Positions 17,279-25,013 of a stretch of DNA of 64,000 nt are shown here, piece after piece. Where the stretch lies: NCBI GenBank assembly GCA_965249035.1, contig CBDFKV010000007.1:992001-1056000 (forward strand), in the 5' to 3' direction. Source of the stretch: CBDFKV01 sp965249035 (GTDB lineage Bacteria > Pseudomonadota > Gammaproteobacteria > Arenicellales > Poriferihabitantaceae). Every line of letters begins with the position of its first letter. Within the stretch, counting starts at the first letter, position 1. The notes under the pieces are model-generated. The model saw nothing but the letters and a program-made list of their open reading frames with translations, was not told the origin of the DNA and searched no databases. The position numbers and the translations under genes are program-made.

Positions 17279-17572
17279 ACCGTTCAGTGCCCAACTTTGA
17301 TTAATATTGCGAGCGATCATCACATGCTGAGGATGAAAAAGGGCTGAACACCATTGATTGAGTTTATACCTGATTCGAAAGTCTACCTGCTTGAATGACT
17401 TGGACTTAGCCGCAAACGGTTTAATTTTGATATATACTCGCCGTAGGTTCGCATATTATTTATTAGAAAAGCGTACCAAAACAAGGAGCAAGAGCCGCTT
17501 TTCCAATCGATTAGAAGCATCGACTCATTTGAACCTTAGTTTTAACAATCACTATATTAGAGGATCTAGTTA

Positions 17573-18712
17573 ATGAAGAAATTCGCACTTAAGGCGGTTT
17601 CAGCCGCTGTTTTTACCAGCGTAGCCACCCTGCCAATGACGGCATCGGCAACCAACGGTATTTTGGCCTATGGCAATGGCATGATTGCCCACGGCATGGG
17701 TGGAGCTGGCATCGCCAACGCCGCAGAAGCCATGTCCGCAGTTGACAACCCAGCGCTGGCTGCCAAAGTCGGCGCCAGTTGGGGTATTGGTGCATCAGCG
17801 TTCAACCCAAATCGTTCAGCTAATGTTGGCATGGGTGACGTAGACAGCGACTCAGACTGGTTTCTAATTCCGCATGGCGCCTGGTTAACAGAAGTGGGCG
17901 ATAACGCCGTAGCTGGCGTTACCGTATCGGCACTGGGCGGCATGAACACCGACTATCCTCCAGCCTTATTTGGTACCACTGTTGGTATAGATTTGGCAGG
18001 CATCATTATTGCCCCTACCTATGCTATTAATACTGGTAGTGCCTCTTTTGGTGGCCAATTACTGCTTGGCTATGAAGCATTGGAATCAACCGGCCCTGGC
18101 GCTGGCGGACTACCACGCGACGACGATGACTCTGCCACAGGCTTCGGCTTCAAACTGGGTGCAACATTCGATGTATCAGATAGCACCACAGTCGGCCTGA
18201 CCTATCAATCCAAGATCAAAATGGATGAAATGGACAATCACGCCTCATTTATTTTTGCCCAAGCATCCGAACAAGATCTGAGCTTGCCTGTTATCGCGGG
18301 CCTAGGAATCAGCTCACAGGTTAATGATCAATGGAAAGTAGCCGCTGATATTATGCGCGTTAATTGGTCTGACGTTGCCATCTATGACGAATTGTTTGGC
18401 TGGGAAGATCAAACCGTGTTTAAAATCGGTGCAGAAGTTGGCCTAGCAAACGACCTGAAAGTGCGTTTCGGGTTCAACCATGGTGACTCACCTATCCCCG
18501 ATACCGCAACCGGCAGAAATATTCTTGCTCCCGCTGTTACCGAGGACCACTATACCGTCGGTTTTTCCAAGCCAATGGGCGCGGGTACGCTTTCCGGTTA
18601 CTATGCGCGTATCCCAGAAGCTGAGCAGTCACAAACAGGTGGCCCAGGTGGATTCCCAAAAATCCGCATGGATCAAAATGCCTTTGGTGTTGCTTATCAC
18701 GTCGAATTCTAA
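17573..18712 (+). CDS. FadL/OmpP1/TodX family outer membrane transport protein
   Basis: A 379-residue outer membrane beta-barrel that likely lets hydrophobic molecules such as long-chain fatty acids or hydrocarbons cross the outer membrane. The signal peptide (residues 1-26, ending ASA) is followed by the FadL plug region ATNGILAYGNGMIAHGMGGAGIANA and then AMSAVDNPA. The C-terminus ends with a Phe (AYHVEF), the outer membrane insertion signal. The upstream 290 bases hold no gene and may include a long 5' leader. A strong terminator follows at 18763-18790. Substrate is unknown. Confidence 0.85.
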   Translation: MKKFALKAVSAAVFTSVATLPMTASATNGILAYGNGMIAHGMGGAGIANAAEAMSAVDNPALAAKVGASWGIGASAFNPNRSANVGMGDVDSDSDWFLIPHGAWLTEVGDNAVAGVTVSALGGMNTDYPPALFGTTVGIDLAGIIIAPTYAINTGSASFGGQLLLGYEALESTGPGAGGLPRDDDDSATGFGFKLGATFDVSDSTTVGLTYQSKIKMDEMDNHASFIFAQASEQDLSLPVIAGLGISSQVNDQWKVAADIMRVNWSDVAIYDELFGWEDQTVFKIGAEVGLANDLKVRFGFNHGDSPIPDTATGRNILAPAVTEDHYTVGFSKPMGAGTLSGYYARIPEAEQSQTGGPGGFPKIRMDQNAFGVAYHVEF

Positions 18713-18762
18713 GCTTTGGCTGAATTCGGCTGACTCGCACCTTGCGGCTCAACTACAATCGA

Positions 18763-18790
18763 AACGGAAGCTTCGGCTTCCGTTTTTTTT
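18763..18790 (+). terminator. Rho-independent terminator after the FadL-type porin gene
   Basis: AACGGAAGC and GCTTCCGTT form a nine-base-pair stem around a TTCG tetraloop, followed by eight or nine T. It lies 50 bases after the porin stop and 30 bases before nfsA, so nfsA needs its own promoter or partial read-through. Confidence 0.93.
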
Positions 18791-18818
18791 GACTCTTTTA
18801 TTTGATAAAGACTTAATC

Positions 18819-19562
18819 ATGCAAACGACCTCGCCCACAATTAAGCTCCAGCTCAAGCACACATCGGTACGCCAGTATCAAAACACTCCTATCGACCAAG
18901 CATTGCTGGAGCAGATAGTCTCCGCCGGCCAAGCTGCGGCCACCTCCAGCTTCATTCAAGCCTGCTCCGTCGTTCGCGTCACCGAGCCTGACGTACGACA
19001 AAGTATTGCCGAAGCGGCGGGCGGTCAACGTTGGGTCGAAGACGCACCTGAGTTTTTGGTTTTTTGCGCCGACATGTATCGGGTCAATATGGCTTGCGTT
19101 CAGGCCGACCAAGGTGAGTTGGAAGGCTATAGTGAGCACAGCTTGGCTGCCATCGTTGATGTTGCCCTATTTGCTCAAAATGTGATGCTAGCAGCTGAAT
19201 CTGTCGGGCTGGGTGGGGTTTATATCGGCGGCATCCGCAATGATCCACAGCGGGTTAGTGATTTACTGCTACTACCCCATCGCGTGATACCCGTATTCGG
19301 CATGTGCCTGGGCTATCCCGCTACCGATACAGAAGTAAAACCGCGAATGCCGGTAGAGTTGGTGCTACATCAAGATCGCTATCAGCCAGCAACCGAAGCG
19401 GACTTACACACTTACGACAATCAGATGGCAGCCTATTATCAAAGTCGCTCAAGCAACGTTAGAATCAGCGACTGGACATCGGTTACCGCCAACGCCACGC
19501 AGGGCAAGAAACGGGAACATATGGCTGAATTTCTCAATCGAAAAGGATTTTTCAAGCGTTGA
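18819..19562 (+). CDS. nfsA: Oxygen-insensitive NADPH nitroreductase NfsA
   Basis: A 247-residue flavoprotein that reduces nitroaromatics and quinones by two-electron transfer from NADPH. The N-terminal SVRQYQNTPI, the SAGQAAATSS FMN-contact loop, LAAESVGLGGVYIGGIRN near residue 128 and the PVFGMCLGYP block near 165 match NfsA. The C-terminus (KGFFKR) matches the family end. I chose ATG 18819 after the terminator of the porin gene; the same frame extends further upstream but would run through the porin gene. Confidence 0.9.
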   Translation: MQTTSPTIKLQLKHTSVRQYQNTPIDQALLEQIVSAGQAAATSSFIQACSVVRVTEPDVRQSIAEAAGGQRWVEDAPEFLVFCADMYRVNMACVQADQGELEGYSEHSLAAIVDVALFAQNVMLAAESVGLGGVYIGGIRNDPQRVSDLLLLPHRVIPVFGMCLGYPATDTEVKPRMPVELVLHQDRYQPATEADLHTYDNQMAAYYQSRSSNVRISDWTSVTANATQGKKREHMAEFLNRKGFFKR

Positions 19563-19619
19563 TGTTACTTACCGCTGACAGATCTGATTATTAATTAAAT
19601 CATCAATGTGCTCGCTACC

Positions 19620-20624
19620 ATGAATGCTTTTCTAAACTTGCTCGACCAGAAACCCTATATCCTCGCTGACGGTGCAACCGGCACCAACTTGTTCACCATG
19701 GGGCTGGAAACCGGTGATGCACCCGAACCCTGGAACATTACTCACCCCGACCGTATTCGCAGCTTGCACCAACAATTCGTCGATGCCGGATCTGACTTGA
19801 TTTTGACCAATAGCTTTGGTGGCACTTCGTTTCGGCTTAAATTGCATGGCTTTGAAGATCAGGTCTATCAGCTCAACAAAGCTGCGGGGGAAATCGCCCG
19901 TGAGGTTGCGGATAATAGCAACCGGCCCATCATCGTCGGTGGCTCAATGGGGCCTACGGGTGAAATGATTGTCCCGCACGGCGAAATGACCCACGAGCAA
20001 GCAGTAACTGCGTATCAAGAACAGGCCCGTGGGCTGCAAGCGGGTGGCGTTGACGTATTTTGGCTGGAAACCTTATACGCCAAAGAAGAGTTAGCCGCCG
20101 CTATGGAGGCGTTGTCCGACTTTGATTTACCGATTTGCGCGACGATGAGCTTTGATACCGCCGGCCGCACCATGATGGGTTTAACCCCTAAAGACCTCGC
20201 CAGCGTTGCACCGGATTTAGGCCTAAGTGCTTTTGGTGCTAACTGCGGAGTTGGCGCGTCAGACCTACTCGCGACCACTTCTAGCTTCCATCAAAACGCC
20301 AGTGATGACGCAGTCATCATCGCTAAAGCCAACTGCGGCATCCCCTCCTATCAAGAGGGCGAAATCGTCTATTCTGGTACCGAGGCGTTGATGGCGGATT
20401 ACGTCCAATTGGCGCTTGATGCGGGCGCGCGTATTGTCGGTGGTTGCTGCGGCACGCGCTTTTCGCATATCGCTGCGATGCGTAAGGCGATGGATAATTA
20501 CCAGCCCGGTAGCGCACCTGATGTTGCTGACATTGAAGCTAAAGTGGGTGCCATGTCGGACGGCTCAAAACGGATTTTTGCTGGCAACACCAGCATCCCA
20601 ACCAAGCGCCGGCGACGACGTTAG
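19620..20624 (+). CDS. Betaine--homocysteine S-methyltransferase family protein
   Basis: A 334-residue homocysteine S-methyltransferase domain protein, which makes methionine by moving a methyl group to homocysteine on a zinc centre. The start LADGATGTNLF, the GANCGVGASD block near residue 200 (first zinc Cys) and GGCCGTRFSHIAAM near 280 (paired zinc Cys) are all present. The methyl donor is not certain: betaine is the usual annotation for stand-alone proteins of this length, but S-methylmethionine is possible. A GTG four codons upstream is an alternative start. It is convergent with and overlaps the acyltransferase gene by four bases. Confidence 0.82.
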   Translation: MNAFLNLLDQKPYILADGATGTNLFTMGLETGDAPEPWNITHPDRIRSLHQQFVDAGSDLILTNSFGGTSFRLKLHGFEDQVYQLNKAAGEIAREVADNSNRPIIVGGSMGPTGEMIVPHGEMTHEQAVTAYQEQARGLQAGGVDVFWLETLYAKEELAAAMEALSDFDLPICATMSFDTAGRTMMGLTPKDLASVAPDLGLSAFGANCGVGASDLLATTSSFHQNASDDAVIIAKANCGIPSYQEGEIVYSGTEALMADYVQLALDAGARIVGGCCGTRFSHIAAMRKAMDNYQPGSAPDVADIEAKVGAMSDGSKRIFAGNTSIPTKRRRRR

Positions 20625-21682
20625 CGACGTGCGTGGGGTTTAAGCCGCAAAGCCCAGGTTTCCACGCCATGCCAAGAACATACAGCGAGCAGTAACGTCA
20701 GTGGAAACGCACTCATCAATAAGCCAGCGGGGCTGACTCCCTCCCAATAATACGCAACCAGTTGCTGGGTTGGAAAACCAAAAATATAGATGCCGTAAGA
20801 GTAATCACCGAGCCGATTAAAATTTAGTAGCGAACGCCAAGGCAGATAGGCCGCCCATAAAACCAGATAGGGTAAAGCGCTATACGTCAGCGCAACCAAA
20901 GCGGGTCGAAAAGGCGCACACAGCAGAATTAGCACACATATTACGATGGCAGCTCGGCTCGACAGCACAACCTGGTGACGAAACCAGTAGAGCAAAATCC
21001 CCGCTCCAAACATGGCGACAAAACGGTAGTAGGAATCATCAATGCCTAGCCAGGTATCTTCACCTCGCAGCGTAAAGAGCCTAACGAACATTGCCAGTGA
21101 AAATACAGTCATGACGATTACAATCGTTACAAAAGCGCTCTTCGCCCAAGGGTTTTTTGCCAATAACAAAAACGACCCCAATAACGCTAAGGCCAAATAT
21201 AGCTCCACTTCGTAAGGCAAGGTCCACAACGGTGCATTGACAATTTCTCGGGCAGCCTCACTAAATACGCCTGGCAATGTATCTGGAATATCCCCAACAA
21301 TCAGCAAGCTATTGTTAACTACAAAGTGCCAGGTTTCCTCTGCACTGAGATACTCAGCGAGCGGCAGCGTCGTCACCAACGCACCGACCACAAAAGCTGA
21401 GTACCCGACAGCAAGAATCAGTGCTGGATAGATACGCAGAACACGAGCGGCTAGAAAGTGTCCAATATGCGCGCGCTGTACCAGGCTTTTCATCACCAGA
21501 AAGCCGCTAATGACGAAAAAGACGTTCACCGCCATATAACCCATCACCACCGGGAGGGGTCGGATGCCCGCCCCGGCCAGCGGAAAACAATGGCTAACAA
21601 AGACTCCTAGTGCCGCAGCGAATCTGATCAATTGGAAATGATTGTCGCGCGACTGCAAATAGTCAGCGATGGGTTTCGCCAT
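20621..21682 (-). CDS. Acyltransferase 3 family membrane protein
   Basis: A 353-residue integral membrane acyltransferase with about ten helices. It opens with the typical N-terminal motif: FQLIRFAAALGVFVSHCFPL, containing the conserved Arg and the catalytic His in helix I. Later VNVFFVISGFLVMKS and FLAARVLRIYPALI are family landmarks. Such enzymes O-acetylate or otherwise acylate surface sugars, lipids or antibiotics. No polysaccharide cluster is close by, so the acceptor is unknown. The start is six bases below the SMR gene stop, so the pair may be co-transcribed. Confidence 0.85.
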   Translation of the reverse strand: MAKPIADYLQSRDNHFQLIRFAAALGVFVSHCFPLAGAGIRPLPVVMGYMAVNVFFVISGFLVMKSLVQRAHIGHFLAARVLRIYPALILAVGYSAFVVGALVTTLPLAEYLSAEETWHFVVNNSLLIVGDIPDTLPGVFSEAAREIVNAPLWTLPYEVELYLALALLGSFLLLAKNPWAKSAFVTIVIVMTVFSLAMFVRLFTLRGEDTWLGIDDSYYRFVAMFGAGILLYWFRHQVVLSSRAAIVICVLILLCAPFRPALVALTYSALPYLVLWAAYLPWRSLLNFNRLGDYSYGIYIFGFPTQQLVAYYWEGVSPAGLLMSAFPLTLLLAVCSWHGVETWALRLKPHARR

Positions 21683-21688
21683 AGAGGT

Positions 21689-22018
21689 CTAGTGGCTGAC
21701 AGTTTTTGAAAACAGGTGAATGATCACCACCCCACAGATGATTAAACCCATGCCTAATATGGCTGGCCAATCCGGAATTTCTTTGTATAAAAACACGCCT
21801 ACAACCGCGACCAGAACGATCCCCAAGCCAGACCAAATCGAATACATCACGCCTAGCTGCATCTGCCGCAACACCAGCGTCATATAATAAAAAGAGGCGC
21901 CATATGTCAGGATCACCAACACGGATGGTGCTAGCCGGGTGAATTCAGCAGTCGCTTTTAAGGCGCTGGTGCCCACCACCTCAAATGCAATCGCTAAAAC
22001 CAAATAGAAATAGTGCAT
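21689..22018 (-). CDS. SMR-family multidrug efflux transporter (EmrE/QacE-like)
   Basis: A 109-residue protein with four transmembrane helices, the size of EmrE. The essential membrane Glu is at position 13 (AFEVVGTSALK), and the Y-A-x-S-F-Y-x-M-T-L segment and AYSIWSGLG-like MYSIWSGLG block near residue 60 are typical. As a dimer it would swap protons for cationic compounds. The GGAGAGGGT sequence before the ATG is a strong ribosome site. It lies between the SDR and acyltransferase genes on the same strand. Confidence 0.92.
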   Translation of the reverse strand: MHYFYLVLAIAFEVVGTSALKATAEFTRLAPSVLVILTYGASFYYMTLVLRQMQLGVMYSIWSGLGIVLVAVVGVFLYKEIPDWPAILGMGLIICGVVIIHLFSKTVSH

Positions 22019-22057
22019 TACCCTCTCCTCATTGATAGCCGCACAGCGGCGAATGCC

Positions 22058-22819
22058 TTAATCCCGGACTGGGACCGTATAATTTAACCCTAAGCGCCCA
22101 CCATCGGCATAGATACATTCACCGGTGACGTAAGACGAATCATCGCTGGCCAAGAATACGGCAATGCTAGCAATTTCCTCAATGGTTCCACAACGCCCCA
22201 TCGGCGTTCGTGACAAGATCGCCCGGCGTGCATCATCGTCAGCCATTACTTGCTCTAACATGTCGGTCAATATACTGCCCGGCCCGATGGCGTTGACCCG
22301 AACGCCTTTATCAGCGAGAGCAACTGCCATTACCCGGGTAAGTTGATCAAGCCCACCTTTAGAGACGTTATAGGGCAAAATGCCAGGGATCGCTAATTTG
22401 CCATTCACAGATGACATATTAATGATGGCGCCCGAGCCCTGCTCGACCATAACCTTACCAACCGCCTGACTGAGCAAAAAAGGACCTTTTAAATTGACTC
22501 TTAGCACCGCATCGAAATCTGCTTCGCTGATATCAAGTACGTCTCCGGTACGCAAAATCCCGGCATTATTAACCAATATATCAATCTGCCCATACGTAGT
22601 GTGGACGTTCTCCACCAAAGTATTTACCGCTACAGAGTCCCCCACGTCACAGAGCTCAAACCGGCTTCCGGGAATCTGGGCTGCAACGGCTGTACCTTTG
22701 CTATTATCAATATCAACCACTATTACGCGTGCGCCTTCAGCCGCCATCGCCTCAGCAATGCCTTTGCCGATACCCTGTGCCGAGCCTGTAATAATTGCCA
22801 CTCGATTATGTAAACGCAT
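22058..22819 (-). CDS. SDR-family NAD(P)-dependent oxidoreductase
   Basis: A 253-residue classical short-chain dehydrogenase. It shows the nucleotide-binding TGSAQGIGKG near residue 11, an acidic VVDIDNS at the end of beta-2 (Asp suggests NAD preference), NNAGILRTG near 85, catalytic Ser in NMSSVNGK and the catalytic YNVSK near 150. The C-terminus ends with TGECIYADGGRL. Substrate cannot be read from the sequence. GAGGAGGAATT provides a ribosome site. It heads a minus-strand run with the SMR and acyltransferase genes. Confidence 0.9.
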   Translation of the reverse strand: MRLHNRVAIITGSAQGIGKGIAEAMAAEGARVIVVDIDNSKGTAVAAQIPGSRFELCDVGDSVAVNTLVENVHTTYGQIDILVNNAGILRTGDVLDISEADFDAVLRVNLKGPFLLSQAVGKVMVEQGSGAIINMSSVNGKLAIPGILPYNVSKGGLDQLTRVMAVALADKGVRVNAIGPGSILTDMLEQVMADDDARRAILSRTPMGRCGTIEEIASIAVFLASDDSSYVTGECIYADGGRLGLNYTVPVRD

Positions 22820-23104
22820 AATTCCTCCTCATCGTATTTTCTTAAGCTAGGTAAGCAATAAAAGTTGCATACCAAGTACTTATAGTTCCCTGCTAAATCA
22901 GGAAACGCTTAAACAAAGCCTGGAACAACATCAAGTTTCAATGAAATTGGGGGACGGCTGATGTGCACTGTAGCTCCAATCGGCCAAAACCAAGGTTCAG
23001 TTAGCGAAGATTTGTAAGGAAAGCATTGGATGCTCTGCAGCGATAACGCAACATGAGCTGGCCAAGTTTGCGTCCAATTGTGCCTGCGTTTGTTAAGGAA
23101 TATC

Positions 23105-23521
23105 CTACTCCCATATAGAAATTTCCTCTTTAACCAGCACCGTTTGTACAGCTCTTCTCTGCTCAATTCGCTTTGCATGGTTTGTCCAGTTTGAAAATAT
23201 CGTCATATCCAAACCTAATCGATTACCCCAACGAAAAAAAACTAATAGGTAGGGATCAGCAATCGAATAGCTATCTCCTACTGCCCATTTTTCCGTCTGT
23301 AGTTTCACATCGATCTGAGCATAGGTTTCAAAAAGATTCTGCATCCCCTTTGCTTGTATGCCTTTATGAGCGTCGATATCATCACTAAAGCGTTCTGTTC
23401 GCCAGTTTTGTGCAATTATCGAAGCGTGTATACCCGATAACCAATTCATCCATTCTATTGCACGAGCCATGCCTATGGGAGTGTTTTCTAATAAATTTGA
23501 GTGGGGGTAGGAAAGGCAAGA
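23105..23521 (-). pseudogene. Glutathione S-transferase remnant (C-terminal domain only)
   Basis: The minus strand encodes about 139 residues of a GST C-terminal helical domain: YPHSNLLENTPIGMARAIEW, then MNWLSG, VGDSYSIADPYLLVFFRWGN and the end. The frame continues upstream of the first ATG (23470) for 17 codons that still match GST, then meets a TAA at 23522-23524. The thioredoxin-fold N-terminal domain with the glutathione site is missing, so this cannot be a working GST. The matching upstream codons show the ATG is not the original start. No N-terminal part is recognisable within the next 250 bases. Confidence 0.65.
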
Positions 23522-23524
23522 TTA

Positions 23525-23778
23525 GGGCGCCCGACAGGAGTTGATCCTAACCCAATTGAGTGAGTGAAAATCTACGATGGAGCGAACAATCACCGATCAG
23601 GCACCCGTGATTAAAAGGATATGCAGCTGGATAAAGTGTCCGCTGCGCACGCACTTTTCCGCTGATAAGCTGTATTGATCTATGTCTGATACGGCCTGAG
23701 TTGTCCGACACTTTTCATGTTGAAAAATGCAACTTCACTATGAGAGGTAAGCGATCTGCAAAGACATGCGATATAGAT
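23525..23778. other. Gene-free stretch with an AAAGTGTC inverted repeat
   Basis: No open frame looks real here. AAAGTGTC at 23633-23640 and its complement GACACTTT at 23707-23714 lie 66 bases apart. GST coding sequence has been lost next to this stretch, so it may be scar DNA from a deletion or a departed element, but that is inference. Confidence 0.35.
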
Positions 23779-23804
23779 TAAAAAAGGGCGCCAAATGACG
23801 CCCT
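23779..23804 (-). terminator. Terminator for the repeat lipoprotein gene
   Basis: Read on the minus strand, AGGGCG and CGCCCT pair around an eight-base loop and are followed by six T. It is about 25 bases after the stop of the lipoprotein gene. Confidence 0.8.
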
Positions 23805-23826
23805 CTTATAGAAAAGCTGAATTAAC

Positions 23827-24333
23827 CTAATCGTTAATCACTTTTTCAGCAGCTTTATCAACTGCTTCGGCAGCATCACTTGCCATTTCACCGGCTTTTT
23901 CTTTAGTTGCGGAAGCCGCATCTTTAGTGGCATCAACTGCGTTACTGGTCACTTCACTCGCTTTTTCCACAGTGGCTGAAGCAGCATCTTTGGTCGCTTC
24001 AACCACATCACCTGCTTTGTCCTTCACCTTACCCGCCGCATCTTTAGTGGCATCAACTGCGCTGCTGGTCACTTCACTCGCTTTCTCCATAGTAGCTGAA
24101 GCAGCATCTTTGGTGGCATCTACAGCATCACCGGCAACTTCTTTAACCGCTTTACCTGTATTTACGGCTGCATCCGCTACATGGCCTGCGGCTTCTTTAG
24201 TCGCGTCAACAGCGTTTCCAGCAGACTCGCCTGCCTTCTCCATACTATCTTTAGCGACTTGGTTTCCATCGTCACCGCAAGCAGTTAGCAAAAACAAAGG
24301 TGTGATAAGCGTTGCAATCAATCGATATTTCAT
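23827..24333 (-). CDS. Lipoprotein with repeated amphipathic Ala/Lys/Asp helices
   Basis: A 168-residue protein with a lipoprotein signal peptide whose lipobox is LLTAC near residue 19. The rest is low complexity: repeated units of about eleven residues close to VDATKDAASATxEKA, with VDATK occurring five times. Such repeats form long amphipathic helices like those of LEA and apolipoprotein-like families and YtxH-type stress proteins. It is probably anchored in the outer or inner membrane and extends into the periplasm. Function unknown; the neighbouring divergent gene is a universal stress protein, which fits a stress role without proving it. Confidence 0.75.
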   Translation of the reverse strand: MKYRLIATLITPLFLLTACGDDGNQVAKDSMEKAGESAGNAVDATKEAAGHVADAAVNTGKAVKEVAGDAVDATKDAASATMEKASEVTSSAVDATKDAAGKVKDKAGDVVEATKDAASATVEKASEVTSNAVDATKDAASATKEKAGEMASDAAEAVDKAAEKVIND

Positions 24334-24405
24334 GAGATGTTTTCCTTTAGTTAAATAGTGGAGAATCTTAAAAACAGCGCGATTGTTGATTCTGGCGATG
24401 AACTC

Positions 24406-24438
24406 AGAATGAATCTAGAATGAATCTAGAACGAACTT
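24406..24438. repeat. Three tandem 11-bp repeats upstream of the universal stress protein gene
   Basis: AGAATGAATCT occurs at 24406-24416 and again at 24417-24427, followed by a degenerate third unit AGAACGAACTT. An 11-base period puts each copy on nearly the same DNA face. They lie in the divergent region between the lipoprotein and usp genes, so binding sites for a regulator of either gene are possible. Confidence 0.6.
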
Positions 24439-24561
24439 TGAAGTTACCCGACCCCGAGTTATATAAACTGTCGTCATGCTAGCACTAGCTTGACTTATCC
24501 TTTACTATTTGGCGCCCTGATTACTCAATCAATAACAACGTATTTTCGTGAGGAGAACAGA

Positions 24562-24996
24562 ATGAAAGAAGTTTATGTAGTAGGTATCGATGGTAGCAAT
24601 AGCAGCATACGTGCCGCTAAGCATGCAGCCGATCAAGCATCAAAGTTGGGCGCAAGCTTAAAAGTACTCCACGTTCTGGAGTGGTCACCTTACAGCTTTC
24701 TCACCCCTGAGGAATTAGAAGAACGTCACAAACGTCGAGGAGAAGAGCTGGAACGAGCCAATACAGCAATCGTTGGTCCTATTATTAAAGAACTCAGTGA
24801 TTACGACGTTAAAGTTGATGGTGATGTCCGCTATGGGAAAATCGCCGAAGAAATCTTTACCTACTGCAAAGAAAATGACGCCAGCCAAGCCTTTATTGGC
24901 CATCACGGTGAGCGCAGTGTTGCGACCCGCATTTTCGGCACGGTGCCCAGCGCGTTGGTACAAATCAGTAAAGTGCCTGTCACCGTCGTTCCTTAA
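24562..24996 (+). CDS. Universal stress protein (UspA family)
   Basis: A 144-residue single-domain USP. It starts EVYVVGIDGSNSS, has the mid-section KVLHVLEWSPYSF and ends with the ATP-loop region GHHGERSVATRIFGTVPSALVQ, then VPVTVVP. The glycine pattern G-x-x-G-x(9)-G-[ST] is partly kept. GAGGAGAACAG lies before ATG 24562, which is better than a longer frame from 24490. It is 17 bases upstream of the AGCS transporter gene, an unusual pairing that suggests a cytoplasmic regulatory partner or shared stress control. Confidence 0.9.
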   Translation: MKEVYVVGIDGSNSSIRAAKHAADQASKLGASLKVLHVLEWSPYSFLTPEELEERHKRRGEELERANTAIVGPIIKELSDYDVKVDGDVRYGKIAEEIFTYCKENDASQAFIGHHGERSVATRIFGTVPSALVQISKVPVTVVP

Positions 24997-25013
24997 CAAT
25001 AGAGGAGATCATA

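Noticed and set aside
17358..17573. A 71-codon frame upstream of the FadL-type porin
   Set aside because: No ribosome site, odd composition and it ends right at the porin start; likely 5' leader DNA.
22909..23178. An 89-codon minus-strand frame near the SDR gene
   Set aside because: It overlaps the GST remnant in another frame and has no start signal or family pattern.
23927..24358. A plus-strand frame opposite the repeat lipoprotein
   Set aside because: It is the mirror of the repetitive lipoprotein sequence, which has a lipobox and ribosome context on the minus strand.
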